A stretch of DNA of 25,862 bases from UBA1737 sp964541525 (GTDB taxonomy: Bacteria; Bacillota_I; Bacilli_A; ML615J-28; CAG-313). Each line of letters opens with the position of its first letter. The first letter of the stretch is position 1. Shown here piece by piece: positions 1 to 7,354 of this stretch. The stretch is taken from assembly GCA_964541525.1 (NCBI GenBank), contig CAZIQF010000027.1, positions 1-25,862 of the forward strand, given 5' to 3'. The notes beneath the pieces are model-generated. The model was not told the DNA's origin, did not search any database, and saw only the letters and a list, made by a program, of their open reading frames with translations. The position numbers and the translations under genes are program-made.

Positions 1-10
1 CTTTTAAGAT

Positions 11-55
11 AGGTTCTTATTTTATCTCAAAATCTCAAAAGATTTTACAGAACCT
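11..55. other. Nested inverted repeat at the window edge
   Basis: An outer pair AGGTTCT (11-17) / AGAACCT (49-55) encloses a second perfect pair AAAATCT (29-35) / AGATTTT (40-46) with a 4-nt loop. It lies about 30 bp beyond the stop of the 109-aa gene, so it would be transcribed at the 3' end of that operon. It has no T-tract, so it is not a classic intrinsic terminator. It could be an mRNA-end structure or the edge of an element outside the window. Confidence 0.3.
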
Positions 56-83
56 TGAACTATTGGTAGCATACATTTCTTTA

Positions 84-413
84 CTAATGAAATTTATGAT
101 TAGGATCTAATCTTATAACTTCGAAACATCCGTCAATATCCATAATAACATGTATTCTAAATTTATCAGTAACTTCATAGTGAATAACTTGTTTATCATT
201 TACTATATCATCTTTATCTGGTTTTCGACCGAATAATTTATCAACTTCTTGAACAGTCATTTTTGAAATCTTATTTAGAAAATTTTGGAATTCTTTATTA
301 TTTTGTTGGCTCATCTCTTTAAAAGTATATGTCTTTTCTAAAGGTGTTCTAAATTTCAATACAAATGGAACATCTCTTCTAGTAGTTAATAAATCATTTT
401 TTTTATCACCCAT
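84..413 (-). CDS. Small RelE-like protein, candidate toxin paired with Panacea protein
   Basis: A protein of 109 residues from the ATG at 413. A TTG at 431 would add six residues, but the ATG overlaps the end of the upstream Panacea gene in an ATGGGTGA arrangement (8 bp), the usual sign of translational coupling, and is preferred. The N-terminal half is basic and helical. The C-terminal part, FRIHVIMDIDGCFEVIRLDPNHKFH in the last 25 residues (broken here: FRIHVIMDIDGCF, then EVIRLDPNHKFH), follows the strand-turn-strand pattern ending in 'LDxNH' found in RelE/HigB-like toxins and in small partners of Panacea antitoxins. Toxin function is inferred from position and this weak resemblance; catalytic residues cannot be assigned. 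It would be the last gene of the operon. Confidence 0.5.
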   Translation of the reverse strand: MGDKKNDLLTTRRDVPFVLKFRTPLEKTYTFKEMSQQNNKEFQNFLNKISKMTVQEVDKLFGRKPDKDDIVNDKQVIHYEVTDKFRIHVIMDIDGCFEVIRLDPNHKFH

Positions 414-984
414 TACTTGTAGAACCAACAATAATCGAAGAAAAATATTTTTTCATTGATTCAAGAGAGATAATTTCATTACAACGTTCATCTTTTGAAT
501 AACCAATTCTTGCTTCTTTCCATGGTGGTTCTGAATGGCTTAGCGCCTCCAAAGCATTGCCTGTATATTCTCCATATGTCATCCATACTCTTTCAAGAAA
601 ATTTTTATCTTCTTCAATTATACAAGAAATATAATTTCCAGTAAGTTTTATGCCAGAAAAACCGAAGTTTTTAAATCTATCATATAAAACTGGTGAAACT
701 GGTCCATGTATCCAAGCTTCAAAATTCGCATTACATAATCTAAGATTATTTAAAGTATAATACCATGCTTGTGCATAATAACATAATTTTTGTAATTTTT
801 TTTGCGTCATAACTTCTTTATTTAAAAACCAATTTGCAATTTCATATATTGAATACCTTCCTAAATCGAAATCATTAGAAGTTTCGACAAGTTCAAATAA
901 ACTATTGTTTTCAGCAGAAGATTCTGATATATATGAAACAGCACCTGTAGAGTAATTATAAGACGTGTTCATCGGATTTTTCAT
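406..984 (-). CDS. Panacea-domain (DUF4065, SocA-like) protein, likely antitoxin
   Basis: 192 residues. About residues 45-115 carry the DUF4065/Panacea signature: IYEIANWFLN, then KLQKLCYYAQAWYY, FEAWIHGPVSPVLYDRF. These match the family's 'KLqKLlYyaqg.. l....lf.. fea...GPV.p..y' pattern. Panacea proteins are antitoxins for diverse small toxins, and SocA of Caulobacter acts as an adaptor that delivers its toxin to ClpXP. The start at 984 has GGAGGTG eight bases upstream and overlaps the protease gene by 29 bp. The next gene overlaps its stop by 8 bp. Its place between a serine protease and a small RelE-like gene suggests a toxin-antitoxin unit in which proteolysis takes part; that link is inference. 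Confidence 0.8.
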   Translation of the reverse strand: MKNPMNTSYNYSTGAVSYISESSAENNSLFELVETSNDFDLGRYSIYEIANWFLNKEVMTQKKLQKLCYYAQAWYYTLNNLRLCNANFEAWIHGPVSPVLYDRFKNFGFSGIKLTGNYISCIIEEDKNFLERVWMTYGEYTGNALEALSHSEPPWKEARIGYSKDERCNEIISLESMKKYFSSIIVGSTSNG

Positions 985-1999
985 ATTCTACACCTCCATC
1001 TATTTGACTTTGTATTTCTTTAGGAGTAATTGAAACAACATCATTTCGCCAACCTTCGAAGTTTCTTGCAATTTTAACCTCTATTTTGTTATTAACCAAT
1101 TCCTTATTTATTAAACCTTCAGTTGTAAAATAATCGCTTCCACCTTCTATACTTTCAATAAAACATCTTCTAACAGCAAAAGCACCATTAATAAGTTGTA
1201 CATCAAATGGTTTAATTAATTCTAATTCAGTACTAAAATCATCAAACAACTTTTTAATTAATTTATATTGTTCTTCAGTAGGATTCTCTATATTTAATTT
1301 TAAATCTGTTTTTGCTTCTCTTCTATTAATAGTGTAATCATGACTTCCTGAATCACTACATAAAAAATCAGTAATTCTATCTACTATTTCTTGATCGTTA
1401 ATTTGATTTTTTAAAAGTCGCTTAGCCAACATTTTTATTTGCATTCTCGAACGATATACTTGCCCTAAAACTAAAGGATGAACAAAATCAGTCAATTTGA
1501 TCATAATGTCACTTAGCTGACTTTCTCTCAACCCAAATTCATTTTTGGCCAATTCTATGTAGCCATTAACTGCTTCAACACTAACAGGAGAAGTTTTTCC
1601 ATTTGAATTAGGTATTATAGGATTAAGTTGAGTATTTAAACTAGGATCAATAGGGCTTAGAGTTGCTTGTTTTGTCATAATTATTTTATTAGCACCTATA
1701 CTGATTAGTGTTCCTGAACTATGAGCCTTATGTGGAATAATAACATATAACTCTTCACAATACATTCTTAACAAATTAATAATATTCCATGCTGCAGCAG
1801 TGTTTCCACCTCTGGTATATAAAAATAATACTATTCTATTTACAACACCTATTTCTTCTAGGTGTCTAATGAAAATATCAATAGCATCTCCAGCAATTTG
1901 AGCCTCAAACCCAGGTTTGTCACCAGTTATATATGAAATAATCTTAGCTTCATACATTTTTTCTAACTTTTCATATAATTTTTTTCTGTCTTGATACAT
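956..1999 (-). CDS. SDH_sah family ClpP/crotonase-fold serine protease
   Basis: 347 residues. Recognised from the ClpP/SppA-like pattern of the serine dehydrogenase proteinase family (SDH_sah): LFLYTRGGNTAAAW near 58-71 supplies the Gly-Gly oxyanion strand, and HSSGTLISIGANKIIM near 93-108 holds the expected nucleophile Ser94 or Ser95 (family SAGT), followed by ATLSPIDPSL (family LGPIDPQ). No signal peptide is visible, so a cytosolic peptidase is expected. The start at 1999 has AAAGGCGG eight bases upstream. It is the first gene of an overlapping operon with the Panacea protein and a small RelE-like protein. Substrate unknown; acting on the antitoxin or the toxin is the obvious guess but unproven. 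Confidence 0.8.
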   Translation of the reverse strand: MYQDRKKLYEKLEKMYEAKIISYITGDKPGFEAQIAGDAIDIFIRHLEEIGVVNRIVLFLYTRGGNTAAAWNIINLLRMYCEELYVIIPHKAHSSGTLISIGANKIIMTKQATLSPIDPSLNTQLNPIIPNSNGKTSPVSVEAVNGYIELAKNEFGLRESQLSDIMIKLTDFVHPLVLGQVYRSRMQIKMLAKRLLKNQINDQEIVDRITDFLCSDSGSHDYTINRREAKTDLKLNIENPTEEQYKLIKKLFDDFSTELELIKPFDVQLINGAFAVRRCFIESIEGGSDYFTTEGLINKELVNNKIEVKIARNFEGWRNDVVSITPKEIQSQIDGGVEYEKSDEHVL

Positions 2000-2701
2000 A
2001 TCTCTACACCGCCTTTCATATTAGTATAAATAAAACACATATATCATTCTAATAAACCAGTACATATTATGCATAAATTTTCTTAATTTAACTATTAATT
2101 AGTCTTATAACATTATATATTATTTTATTAATATTTATTTTAATACATTTATGACTATATCAAAAAATATTAATCTTAAATTATACAACAATTTTTTATT
2201 TATAATTATTGACAATAAAAAATAAATTTAATTATTTTCTTTTATTTTTTAACCATTTAAAGATTTAGATTATAAACATATCTAATTAATTTTCTGTTGT
2301 GATTTAACATTTTATACATCATTCAACTATGTATTTACTCACTTCCTGGAAATTAGTGAATAATTCTAGAAATGTCTTTTAAAATTTTGATTACTACTTT
2401 ATTGGGGTATAAACTACAATTTATATTTATAGAGATTAAGTAATTTAAATTATTTAATTATTTTTATAGCCTTATTATATCACATTGTCTATTTTATTTC
2501 CACAATTATCTCTTGTAAATTTATTGACATAGTTTAGGTTGACTAATAATAAAAAATAATTATCGTCTTATTACTCTATTATTATATGTACGAATTAAAC
2601 TAATTACACTTTCGTTAAGATAACATGTGTCATTAAATCATGAATTATACATAATATATAAGAAAAAAGCCCGGTAAGCTTGGTTAACTGAATTTGATTA
2701 G
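2000..2701. other. AT-rich gene-free interval with decayed sequence
   Basis: About 700 bases with no convincing ORF on either strand. It holds one well-spaced minus-strand promoter (2474-2502) of the type found in the cassette repeats, next to a degenerate copy of the repeat edge (CACAATTATCTCTT at 2500-2513 against CACCATTATCTCTT in the intact copies). Just beyond the 327-aa gene, 2667-2692 contains a poorly paired hairpin-like sequence followed on the minus strand by a T-run, possibly a worn terminator. The interval looks like the remains of a cassette whose gene has been lost. Confidence 0.45.
2474..2502 (-). promoter_or_regulatory. Orphan promoter TGGAAA-17-TATAAT
   Basis: On the minus strand a TGGAAA box (2497-2502) is separated by exactly 17 bp from TATAAT (2474-2479). 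The same boxes and spacing occur upstream of the genes starting at 3685, 24124 and 25018. No gene starts within 450 bp downstream; the next is the protease gene at 1999. Confidence 0.5.
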
Positions 2702-3685
2702 TTATTTTCTTATTGCTTCACAATATAATTTGTTTATAACAAAAAACTTACTATCACTTAATTTAAATTCAAACTTTTCCATTTTCGAATCCTTAATTAA
2801 TTTAACAATAGTATTTCTTAATTCTTTAAGGTTATCTTTTGAAATATAAAGATTAAGTTCTTTTTTATCAGCCCATCCAACTGAATCTTCATAATATATA
2901 AATTCTTTATGTTCTATTATTTTAACCAAAGACAAATAATTTGATGAATAATCGAAAAAATAATCTGCTGCATATGTATAGAAATCTCCAGCCTGTGTAT
3001 CTGCTAATCTAACATAATTATATTTTCTTTTTAATAATTTATTTAGTACTTTAACAAAAGACTTTAGACCTGGAACATTACCATTCAAATTAGCATTTTC
3101 TCCATCATAAGCAAATTTAATAAATGAGCCATATAGAATTTTTATGTTTGAAATTTCATCATAGATATGTGTTACAATATGTTCCTCATTACCTACTTTC
3201 TCTTTTTTTACTTTTATATTACGATCTATTTCGTGTCTGAATTTATATAACACTAGAAACTGCAAAACTTCTTTCTTAAATAACCAATCGGGTTCTTTGC
3301 TTATTAAACTTTTTGAGCTGCATATATAATTTAAACCATTATTAATTATTGGTTCAAGATATTTTATATATTTTTTATTAAGTTCTTTTATTAATTTTTC
3401 TGTTTTATAATCTTTTGGTTCAAAATATCCCATTTCTAAAGCAGTATAAAATGAATACATTAAATCATCACTTTCATCAAATTCATTGCCACACAATTCT
3501 TTTATTCCAAATGTATATCTAAAATATTTTCCTTCATAATATGATGAATGATCTACATATACAATCAAAAATAAATCATTTGTTTCATAAACATATTTTA
3601 TGCCCCTAGTTGATTTGCTATTTAATTTAAAACCTTTATCTTCCATAAACTTATTTATATGATGAACTAAATCTTTTTTATGCAT
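2702..3685 (-). CDS. Hypothetical protein, 327 aa
   Basis: Not recognised. The product is soluble-looking, rich in Lys, Tyr, Phe and Asn, without signal peptide or membrane segments. The N-terminal 100 residues (GFKLNSKSTRGIKYVYE, later YYEGKYFRYTFGIKEL) resemble in pattern the beta-rich folds of DUF4304-like proteins, but I cannot assign the family. The start ATG has AGGAGA about ten bases upstream and a TGGAAA-17-TATAAT promoter at 3731-3759. It is a single-gene unit: its promoter is part of the repeat on its 5' side, and a gene-poor interval follows its stop. Probably an accessory cargo gene. Confidence 0.6.
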   Translation of the reverse strand: MHKKDLVHHINKFMEDKGFKLNSKSTRGIKYVYETNDLFLIVYVDHSSYYEGKYFRYTFGIKELCGNEFDESDDLMYSFYTALEMGYFEPKDYKTEKLIKELNKKYIKYLEPIINNGLNYICSSKSLISKEPDWLFKKEVLQFLVLYKFRHEIDRNIKVKKEKVGNEEHIVTHIYDEISNIKILYGSFIKFAYDGENANLNGNVPGLKSFVKVLNKLLKRKYNYVRLADTQAGDFYTYAADYFFDYSSNYLSLVKIIEHKEFIYYEDSVGWADKKELNLYISKDNLKELRNTIVKLIKDSKMEKFEFKLSDSKFFVINKLYCEAIRK

Positions 3686-3730
3686 AAACTATATTCTCCT
3701 AGTAAATTTTTTAATTTATCTTACAATAAT

Positions 3731-3759
3731 ATTATACAATAAAACTAATTTTATTTCCA
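3731..3759 (-). promoter_or_regulatory. Cassette promoter for the 327-aa gene
   Basis: TGGAAA (3754-3759) and TATAAT (3731-3736) on the minus strand, 17 bp apart, in the conserved edge of repeat copy A. The spacer differs from other copies while both boxes are kept, which supports function. Confidence 0.65.
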
Positions 3760-4032
3760 CCATTATCTCTTATAGGTTCGAGTCCGTGGTCAGTCTCACC
3801 TAGTGTTTAAATCTAAATGTTTCATAAATGCATAAAAAAAGAGACTATTCTAACTAGAACTAGCTAAAATACCCTACAAAATTAAAAAATAGATCCTCTT
3901 TTTAGAAGACCTATAGATTTCTTAAAATGTGTGTAAATACCTACTTTGATACAATTTGCGTACACCTCTTAAAAAGTGCGTACAGATGCGAAAAAATGCG
4001 TACAGTTAAACTCACCGATAAATTGGAATTTA
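3754..4032 (-). repeat. Dispersed cassette repeat, copy A
   Basis: In minus-strand order: TAAATTCCAATTTATC, whose TAA is the stop codon of the GNAT remnant (with the preceding bases it forms the palindrome GATAAATT-GG-AATTTATC); a segment with repeated GCGTACA boxes (3957-4012); two hairpin terminators; a conserved stretch containing TGTTTCAT and GTTTAAATCTAAA on the plus strand; a tRNA T-arm-like GGTTCGAGTCC (plus strand, 3776-3786); and the promoter box. By eye, 3760-3930 is close to identical to the copies at 24194-24502 and 25093-25390; 19661-19860 is more diverged. The GCGTACA segment differs from the CATTACGACAAAAAG element occupying this place in copy D. Confidence 0.75.
3834..3914 (-). 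terminator. Tandem intrinsic terminators in repeat copy A
   Basis: The first hairpin met by minus-strand transcription is ATAGGTCTTCT (3904-3914) / AGAGGATCTAT (3889-3899), an 11-bp stem with a small loop followed by T5. The second, at 3834-3874, has arms around TAGCTAG / CTAGTTA and is followed by T7. Together they insulate the 327-aa gene from upstream transcription. Confidence 0.7.
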
Positions 4033-4527
4033 TCTTTTTATGATATATTTCATTGGAGTGAATCTTATACCATTTATTTCTTGTTCATCACTTAAAGGAA
4101 TAAAACCTGTTGCTAAATAAAATGGTAATCCATAGGGCGATGAATTTAGTGTAATTCCTTCTAATATTGGATTTCCATTTATTATATCATTTAATAAATA
4201 ATTAAAAATAGATTTAGCTATTCCTCTTCTATGATATTCTTTTTTTGTAAATACTAAGTTAATATGAGTCTTATTACTTCTCATACCTATTAAGGCAACG
4301 ATTTTATCACCATCAAATGCACCATAGATAGGACATTTGTCAAGTTTAGCATCTTTTATATATTCTTCATTTTGAACTATTCGAAATTTTCGAGTAGTTG
4401 AACTCTCTAATAGTTCATTATCATTAAAATTTTTTTTAATATGATATCTTTTGTGGTGTATAATGAAATATAAATATTTGTGGTCTACGAGTTTTCCGCT
4501 TTTTCTGCGGTATCCGCATTCCTTAAT
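4030..4527 (-). pseudogene. GNAT N-acetyltransferase, 5'-truncated
   Basis: The first ATG (4284) gives only 84 residues, but the frame is open without a start codon up to a stop at 4528-4530. The upstream part reads FRIVQNEEYIKDAK, then PIYGAFDGDKIVALIGM, which is normal GNAT sequence leading into INLVFTKKEYHRRGIAKSIF, the acetyl-CoA pyrophosphate-binding motif A (R/Q-x-x-G-x-G/A). The family normally has about 50 more N-terminal residues; here they are replaced by sequence unlike GNAT (KSGKLVDHKYLYF). The gene therefore seems to have lost its 5' end by a rearrangement near 4440-4530, beside a transposase fragment. A short product from 4284 would lack half the fold, so activity is unlikely. 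Confidence 0.65.
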
Positions 4528-4547
4528 TTATCCGCAATTGCAACTGC

Positions 4548-4739
4548 TTTAAAGAAATACTTGATTATTACTATAAACATGGAGAAAATTTAATGATAGT
4601 TTCAAGAAAATATGTGGAACCATCATATAGTACAATCAAACGTTGGGTAAGGAATGATCCAAGATATAAACAAAAACATTTTGTAAATAAGAAACATGTA
4701 TATTATAATGATGATGAAAAGAAAAATATATGTTGTTGA
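4548..4739 (+). pseudogene. IS3-type transposase orfA fragment (HTH)
   Basis: In plus frame from 4548 the translation reads FKEILDYYYKHGENL, MIVSRKYVEPSYSTIKRW, then KKHVYYNDDEKKN before a TGA at 4737. This follows the N-terminal helix-turn-helix of IS3/IS150-type OrfA ('alkyYlenG.nisktirkLGYPsr..L..W', then 'kk...ys.eqK'). Only the HTH portion is present; no orfB or DDE domain follows and no clear terminal repeats are seen. It is one of the few plus-strand coding traces and lies exactly where the GNAT gene is truncated. Confidence 0.45.
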
Positions 4740-4890
4740 AAATGAATATCTTCTTTATGAATTCATAGATGATACTCTTTATAAATATGAATTAGGAGTA
4801 TGGTCTATTAGAAAGAATTCTAAGATTCAATCTAAAAGAAAGAAATTCAAAAGTCAAGATTATTGGGGAAAGAAGCCTGATGGAGAATAA
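4696..4890 (+). CDS. Doubtful small ORF, 64 aa
   Basis: A plus-strand frame overlapping the end of the orfA fragment in a different register: VENEYLLYEFIDDTLYKYE, then a Lys-rich tail ending WGKKPDGE. No ribosome site precedes its ATGs. In favour of transcription here, a hairpin followed by T6 begins at its stop codon. It may be a decayed gene tail rather than an expressed gene. Confidence 0.25.
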   Translation: MYIIMMMKRKIYVVENEYLLYEFIDDTLYKYELGVWSIRKNSKIQSKRKKFKSQDYWGKKPDGE

Positions 4891-4910
4891 TTACTCCATC
4901 ATTTTTTCTT
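4879..4910 (+). terminator. Plus-strand terminator overlapping convergent stop codons
   Basis: GATGGAG (4879-4885) pairs with CTCCATC (4894-4900), followed on the plus strand by ATTTTTTCTT. The hairpin contains the stop codon of the plus ORF and of the MATE gene, so it lies inside the 3' end of the latter's coding sequence. On the minus side no T-run follows. Confidence 0.55.
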
Positions 4911-6234
4911 CTTCCACATCTAATATGTTTATTTGCTGTTTTCTTAATAAGAACCAATAAGCACCAACTGAAACTAATGTATCAAATGCATTTCCGATAC
5001 CAAATAATAATGCTATACCAATCAGTGTTGGTTGCCATACACCTGTCACATATAAAATGAATGCAATTCCATAATATATTGAATTAGTAACTACCGATTC
5101 AAATAACATATAATGAGTTTTACCAAGTCCATAGAATGTATTGTCGCATACATTTTGAATTGCGTATAGCACGTAGAACCCCAATAGTACCATTACTAAT
5201 TCAAACAGTTTATTAACATTACCATAGTTTAATACATATTGCATAAAAGGTTTATATGCTGGAATTAACATACACCAAGCTATTACTGTTATACCAGTTA
5301 TTGCAAAATATCCTAAGCTATGATTCTTAACTGCATTTTTATTAGTTGATGTTTCTTGCTTAATTAATTCTCCAAGTTGTGTAATTGGAAGTAACATCCA
5401 TCCCCATATAAAGTTATTTGCAACCCAATATGTTCCTTGTTCATTAACCACATTAACCATTCTAGCAATCATTACCATATAAGCCAAATTTCTAACAAAA
5501 GATTCCAAACCAGATATTCCACCGATTTTGACAAACTTTTTTACCCATTTGAAGTCCATCTTTTCTTTATTAATGACATTAACACCATTTTTAGAAAGTA
5601 AAACAAGTGTAGCTCCAAATATTAATGCATTAACAATAAAGTTAGTAACACCAATACCATTAACTCCTAAATTAGTTGAACATGATAATGATGAAACTAG
5701 GAATAAATCTAGAACCACACATAATACTAATTTAACTCCTGTTATAATATAAACAAGTTTATCCTTACCAAGTGTTACTAAACCAACTAATGCAAATTGA
5801 CTTAGTATTCCAAACACATTAGCTATGGCTTCAATTCTTATATATGTTGCTGAAGCATCTATAATTGATGGATCAGTGGCCATAACTTTTAATAATGGAT
5901 TAGTACATGTCATTATAAATATAGATAAGACAATATATATTCCCAATGTTAGTAATAAACCTGTTTTCATTCTATTTGTTAGTTCATTTTTATCTTCTAA
6001 AACTTTACCAACAAAATAGAATAAAGGTAATATGATTGCCTCATTAATAACTTCATATATTAGATTAATCCATGATAGTTGACCTGCAATTGAATATGAC
6101 CAATCACCTGGTAAATTGCCTAGCCAGAATACTCTTAGTGTTGTATAAATGGTTGGCACTAGCCCCATTACTAATAAAGATATAAATAATTTATGATTAA
6201 TATTTTTAAAGGATTTAACGATCTTATTTAACAT
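4891..6234 (-). CDS. MATE-family multidrug/metabolite efflux transporter
   Basis: 447 residues from ATG 6234, with about twelve hydrophobic segments in two similar halves. MATE features include FYFVGKVLEDKNELTNRMKTGLLLTLG in the first half, the IRIEAIANVFGILSQFALVGLVTLGKDK loop region, and LGVNGIGVTNFIVNALIFG (each broken here: 'NRMKTGLLLTLG', 'SQFALVGLVTLGKDK', 'NGIGVTNFIVNALIFG'), where the family has 'G..GaaiAT...'. Family members export cationic drugs or metabolites using Na+ or H+; the substrate here is unknown. A TTG at 6252 would give a longer form, but AGAGG lies eight bases before the ATG, which overlaps the preceding gene by 11 bp (ATGTTAAATAA). It is the last gene of a four-gene coupled operon headed by XRE proteins, suggesting controlled export. 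Confidence 0.85.
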   Translation of the reverse strand: MLNKIVKSFKNINHKLFISLLVMGLVPTIYTTLRVFWLGNLPGDWSYSIAGQLSWINLIYEVINEAIILPLFYFVGKVLEDKNELTNRMKTGLLLTLGIYIVLSIFIMTCTNPLLKVMATDPSIIDASATYIRIEAIANVFGILSQFALVGLVTLGKDKLVYIITGVKLVLCVVLDLFLVSSLSCSTNLGVNGIGVTNFIVNALIFGATLVLLSKNGVNVINKEKMDFKWVKKFVKIGGISGLESFVRNLAYMVMIARMVNVVNEQGTYWVANNFIWGWMLLPITQLGELIKQETSTNKNAVKNHSLGYFAITGITVIAWCMLIPAYKPFMQYVLNYGNVNKLFELVMVLLGFYVLYAIQNVCDNTFYGLGKTHYMLFESVVTNSIYYGIAFILYVTGVWQPTLIGIALLFGIGNAFDTLVSVGAYWFLLRKQQINILDVEEEKMME

Positions 6235-7354
6235 GTGTATAGCCTCTCTCAATCATATTATTAAAGTATTTCAAAGGATTTGAATCTTTTAAATTAACAA
6301 TATCTTTTAATTTATTAGTCTCATCTTTATCAATAAAAGCTAAATAATCTTGATAAGAAAATAATTTCCAGTTATTTAATATTGGCACAAATGTTTGACC
6401 ACCAAAATTAGAAAAATTATATTTTTGATATATTTCTTCATTCAATTCAACTTTTCTACCATCAATGTGATTAAACATTTCTCCATCCCAACCATTATTA
6501 AATGACTTATATTGAAATAAGCAATTCGCCCCTGCATTAATCATTGATTTGAAATATGGGATATACTCAATTTCTTCTACTGTTCTATCTCTAGTTTGCT
6601 TTTGTGTAGTTTTACCACCAAAAGGAGTATCTATTTCTTTTTCTTCTTCAATATGAAGATTTGCATAAAGAATTGAATCTTTTTCAATTTGGCTAAATGA
6701 TGATAACATATATTCTAACGCCTTAAGGTTACCACTTTTACAAATATCATCAGATTTAATATCATATGTGAAGTTATATAATTTGGTTAGTTCCCACATA
6801 AATGATTTTTCATCAAGATCATTTATATTAGTTAATACTTCATTTATAAATTCTTTTTCAGTATCTTCATTAGCAAATGCAATATGTCTAGATCCATATT
6901 TAATATATGCATAGTAATTAATATCGAACTTAAAATACTGTTTTATAAACTTAAATTCTTCTAATTCATTATTGGATAATTCTCCATTTGACCACTTAGG
7001 TAATAATTTAAAGAATCTTTTCTTGACCATATTGCAGTGATCAAATAACATTTTAAGATTATTAACATTTTTATTTGTTATATCATCATCTATTTCAAAA
7101 TTAGACAAATCATAATTTCTTCGCCAATAATCACTATTATCTTCGCTATCTAGTTTGCCATTATATAATTCAGAAAATGAAACATTATATAGTTTTGATA
7201 AATCATATAGATGTTCTGTGGTAATATCATCACCATTTTCCCATTTACTTACTGCGGCTTTACTAACACCAAGTAAAGTTGCTATTTTTTGAATTGTATA
7301 ACTGTAATTATTTCTTAACTGTTTTAATAATGATGCCGTTTGTAAATTACTCAT
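6224..7354 (-). CDS. XRE-family HTH protein with large C-terminal domain (paralogue 2)
   Basis: 376 residues from ATG 7354; GGAGGTG lies seven bases upstream and the ATG overlaps the previous gene as ATGAGTAA. A longer frame to 7414 lies inside that gene. Residues about 8-62 are a Cro/C1-type HTH: SLLKQLRNNYSYTIQKIATLLG, VSKAAVSKWENGDDI, LYDLSKLYNVSFSELY (the first is usually 'lk.LR.....tqeelA..lgvs'). The remaining 310 residues are not a known domain to me but parallel the upstream XRE protein: an acidic linker, an 'NELEEFKFIKQYF' segment, 'DLDEKSFMWELTKLYNFT', and 'MINAGANCLF'. Likely a DNA-binding regulator with a sensory C-terminus controlling this operon and the MATE pump. Confidence 0.7.
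   Translation of the reverse strand: MSNLQTASLLKQLRNNYSYTIQKIATLLGVSKAAVSKWENGDDITTEHLYDLSKLYNVSFSELYNGKLDSEDNSDYWRRNYDLSNFEIDDDITNKNVNNLKMLFDHCNMVKKRFFKLLPKWSNGELSNNELEEFKFIKQYFKFDINYYAYIKYGSRHIAFANEDTEKEFINEVLTNINDLDEKSFMWELTKLYNFTYDIKSDDICKSGNLKALEYMLSSFSQIEKDSILYANLHIEEEKEIDTPFGGKTTQKQTRDRTVEEIEYIPYFKSMINAGANCLFQYKSFNNGWDGEMFNHIDGRKVELNEEIYQKYNFSNFGGQTFVPILNNWKLFSYQDYLAFIDKDETNKLKDIVNLKDSNPLKYFNNMIERGYTHVK

Noticed and set aside
2530..2560. Plus-strand promoter TTGACA-17-TAATAA
   Set aside because: The boxes are passable but no plus-strand gene follows, and such matches are expected by chance in sequence this AT-rich.
2667..2692. Intrinsic terminator after the 327-aa gene
   Set aside because: A T-run is present, but pairing of the minus-strand RNA is poor (several mismatches), so it is mentioned only as a possible worn terminator.
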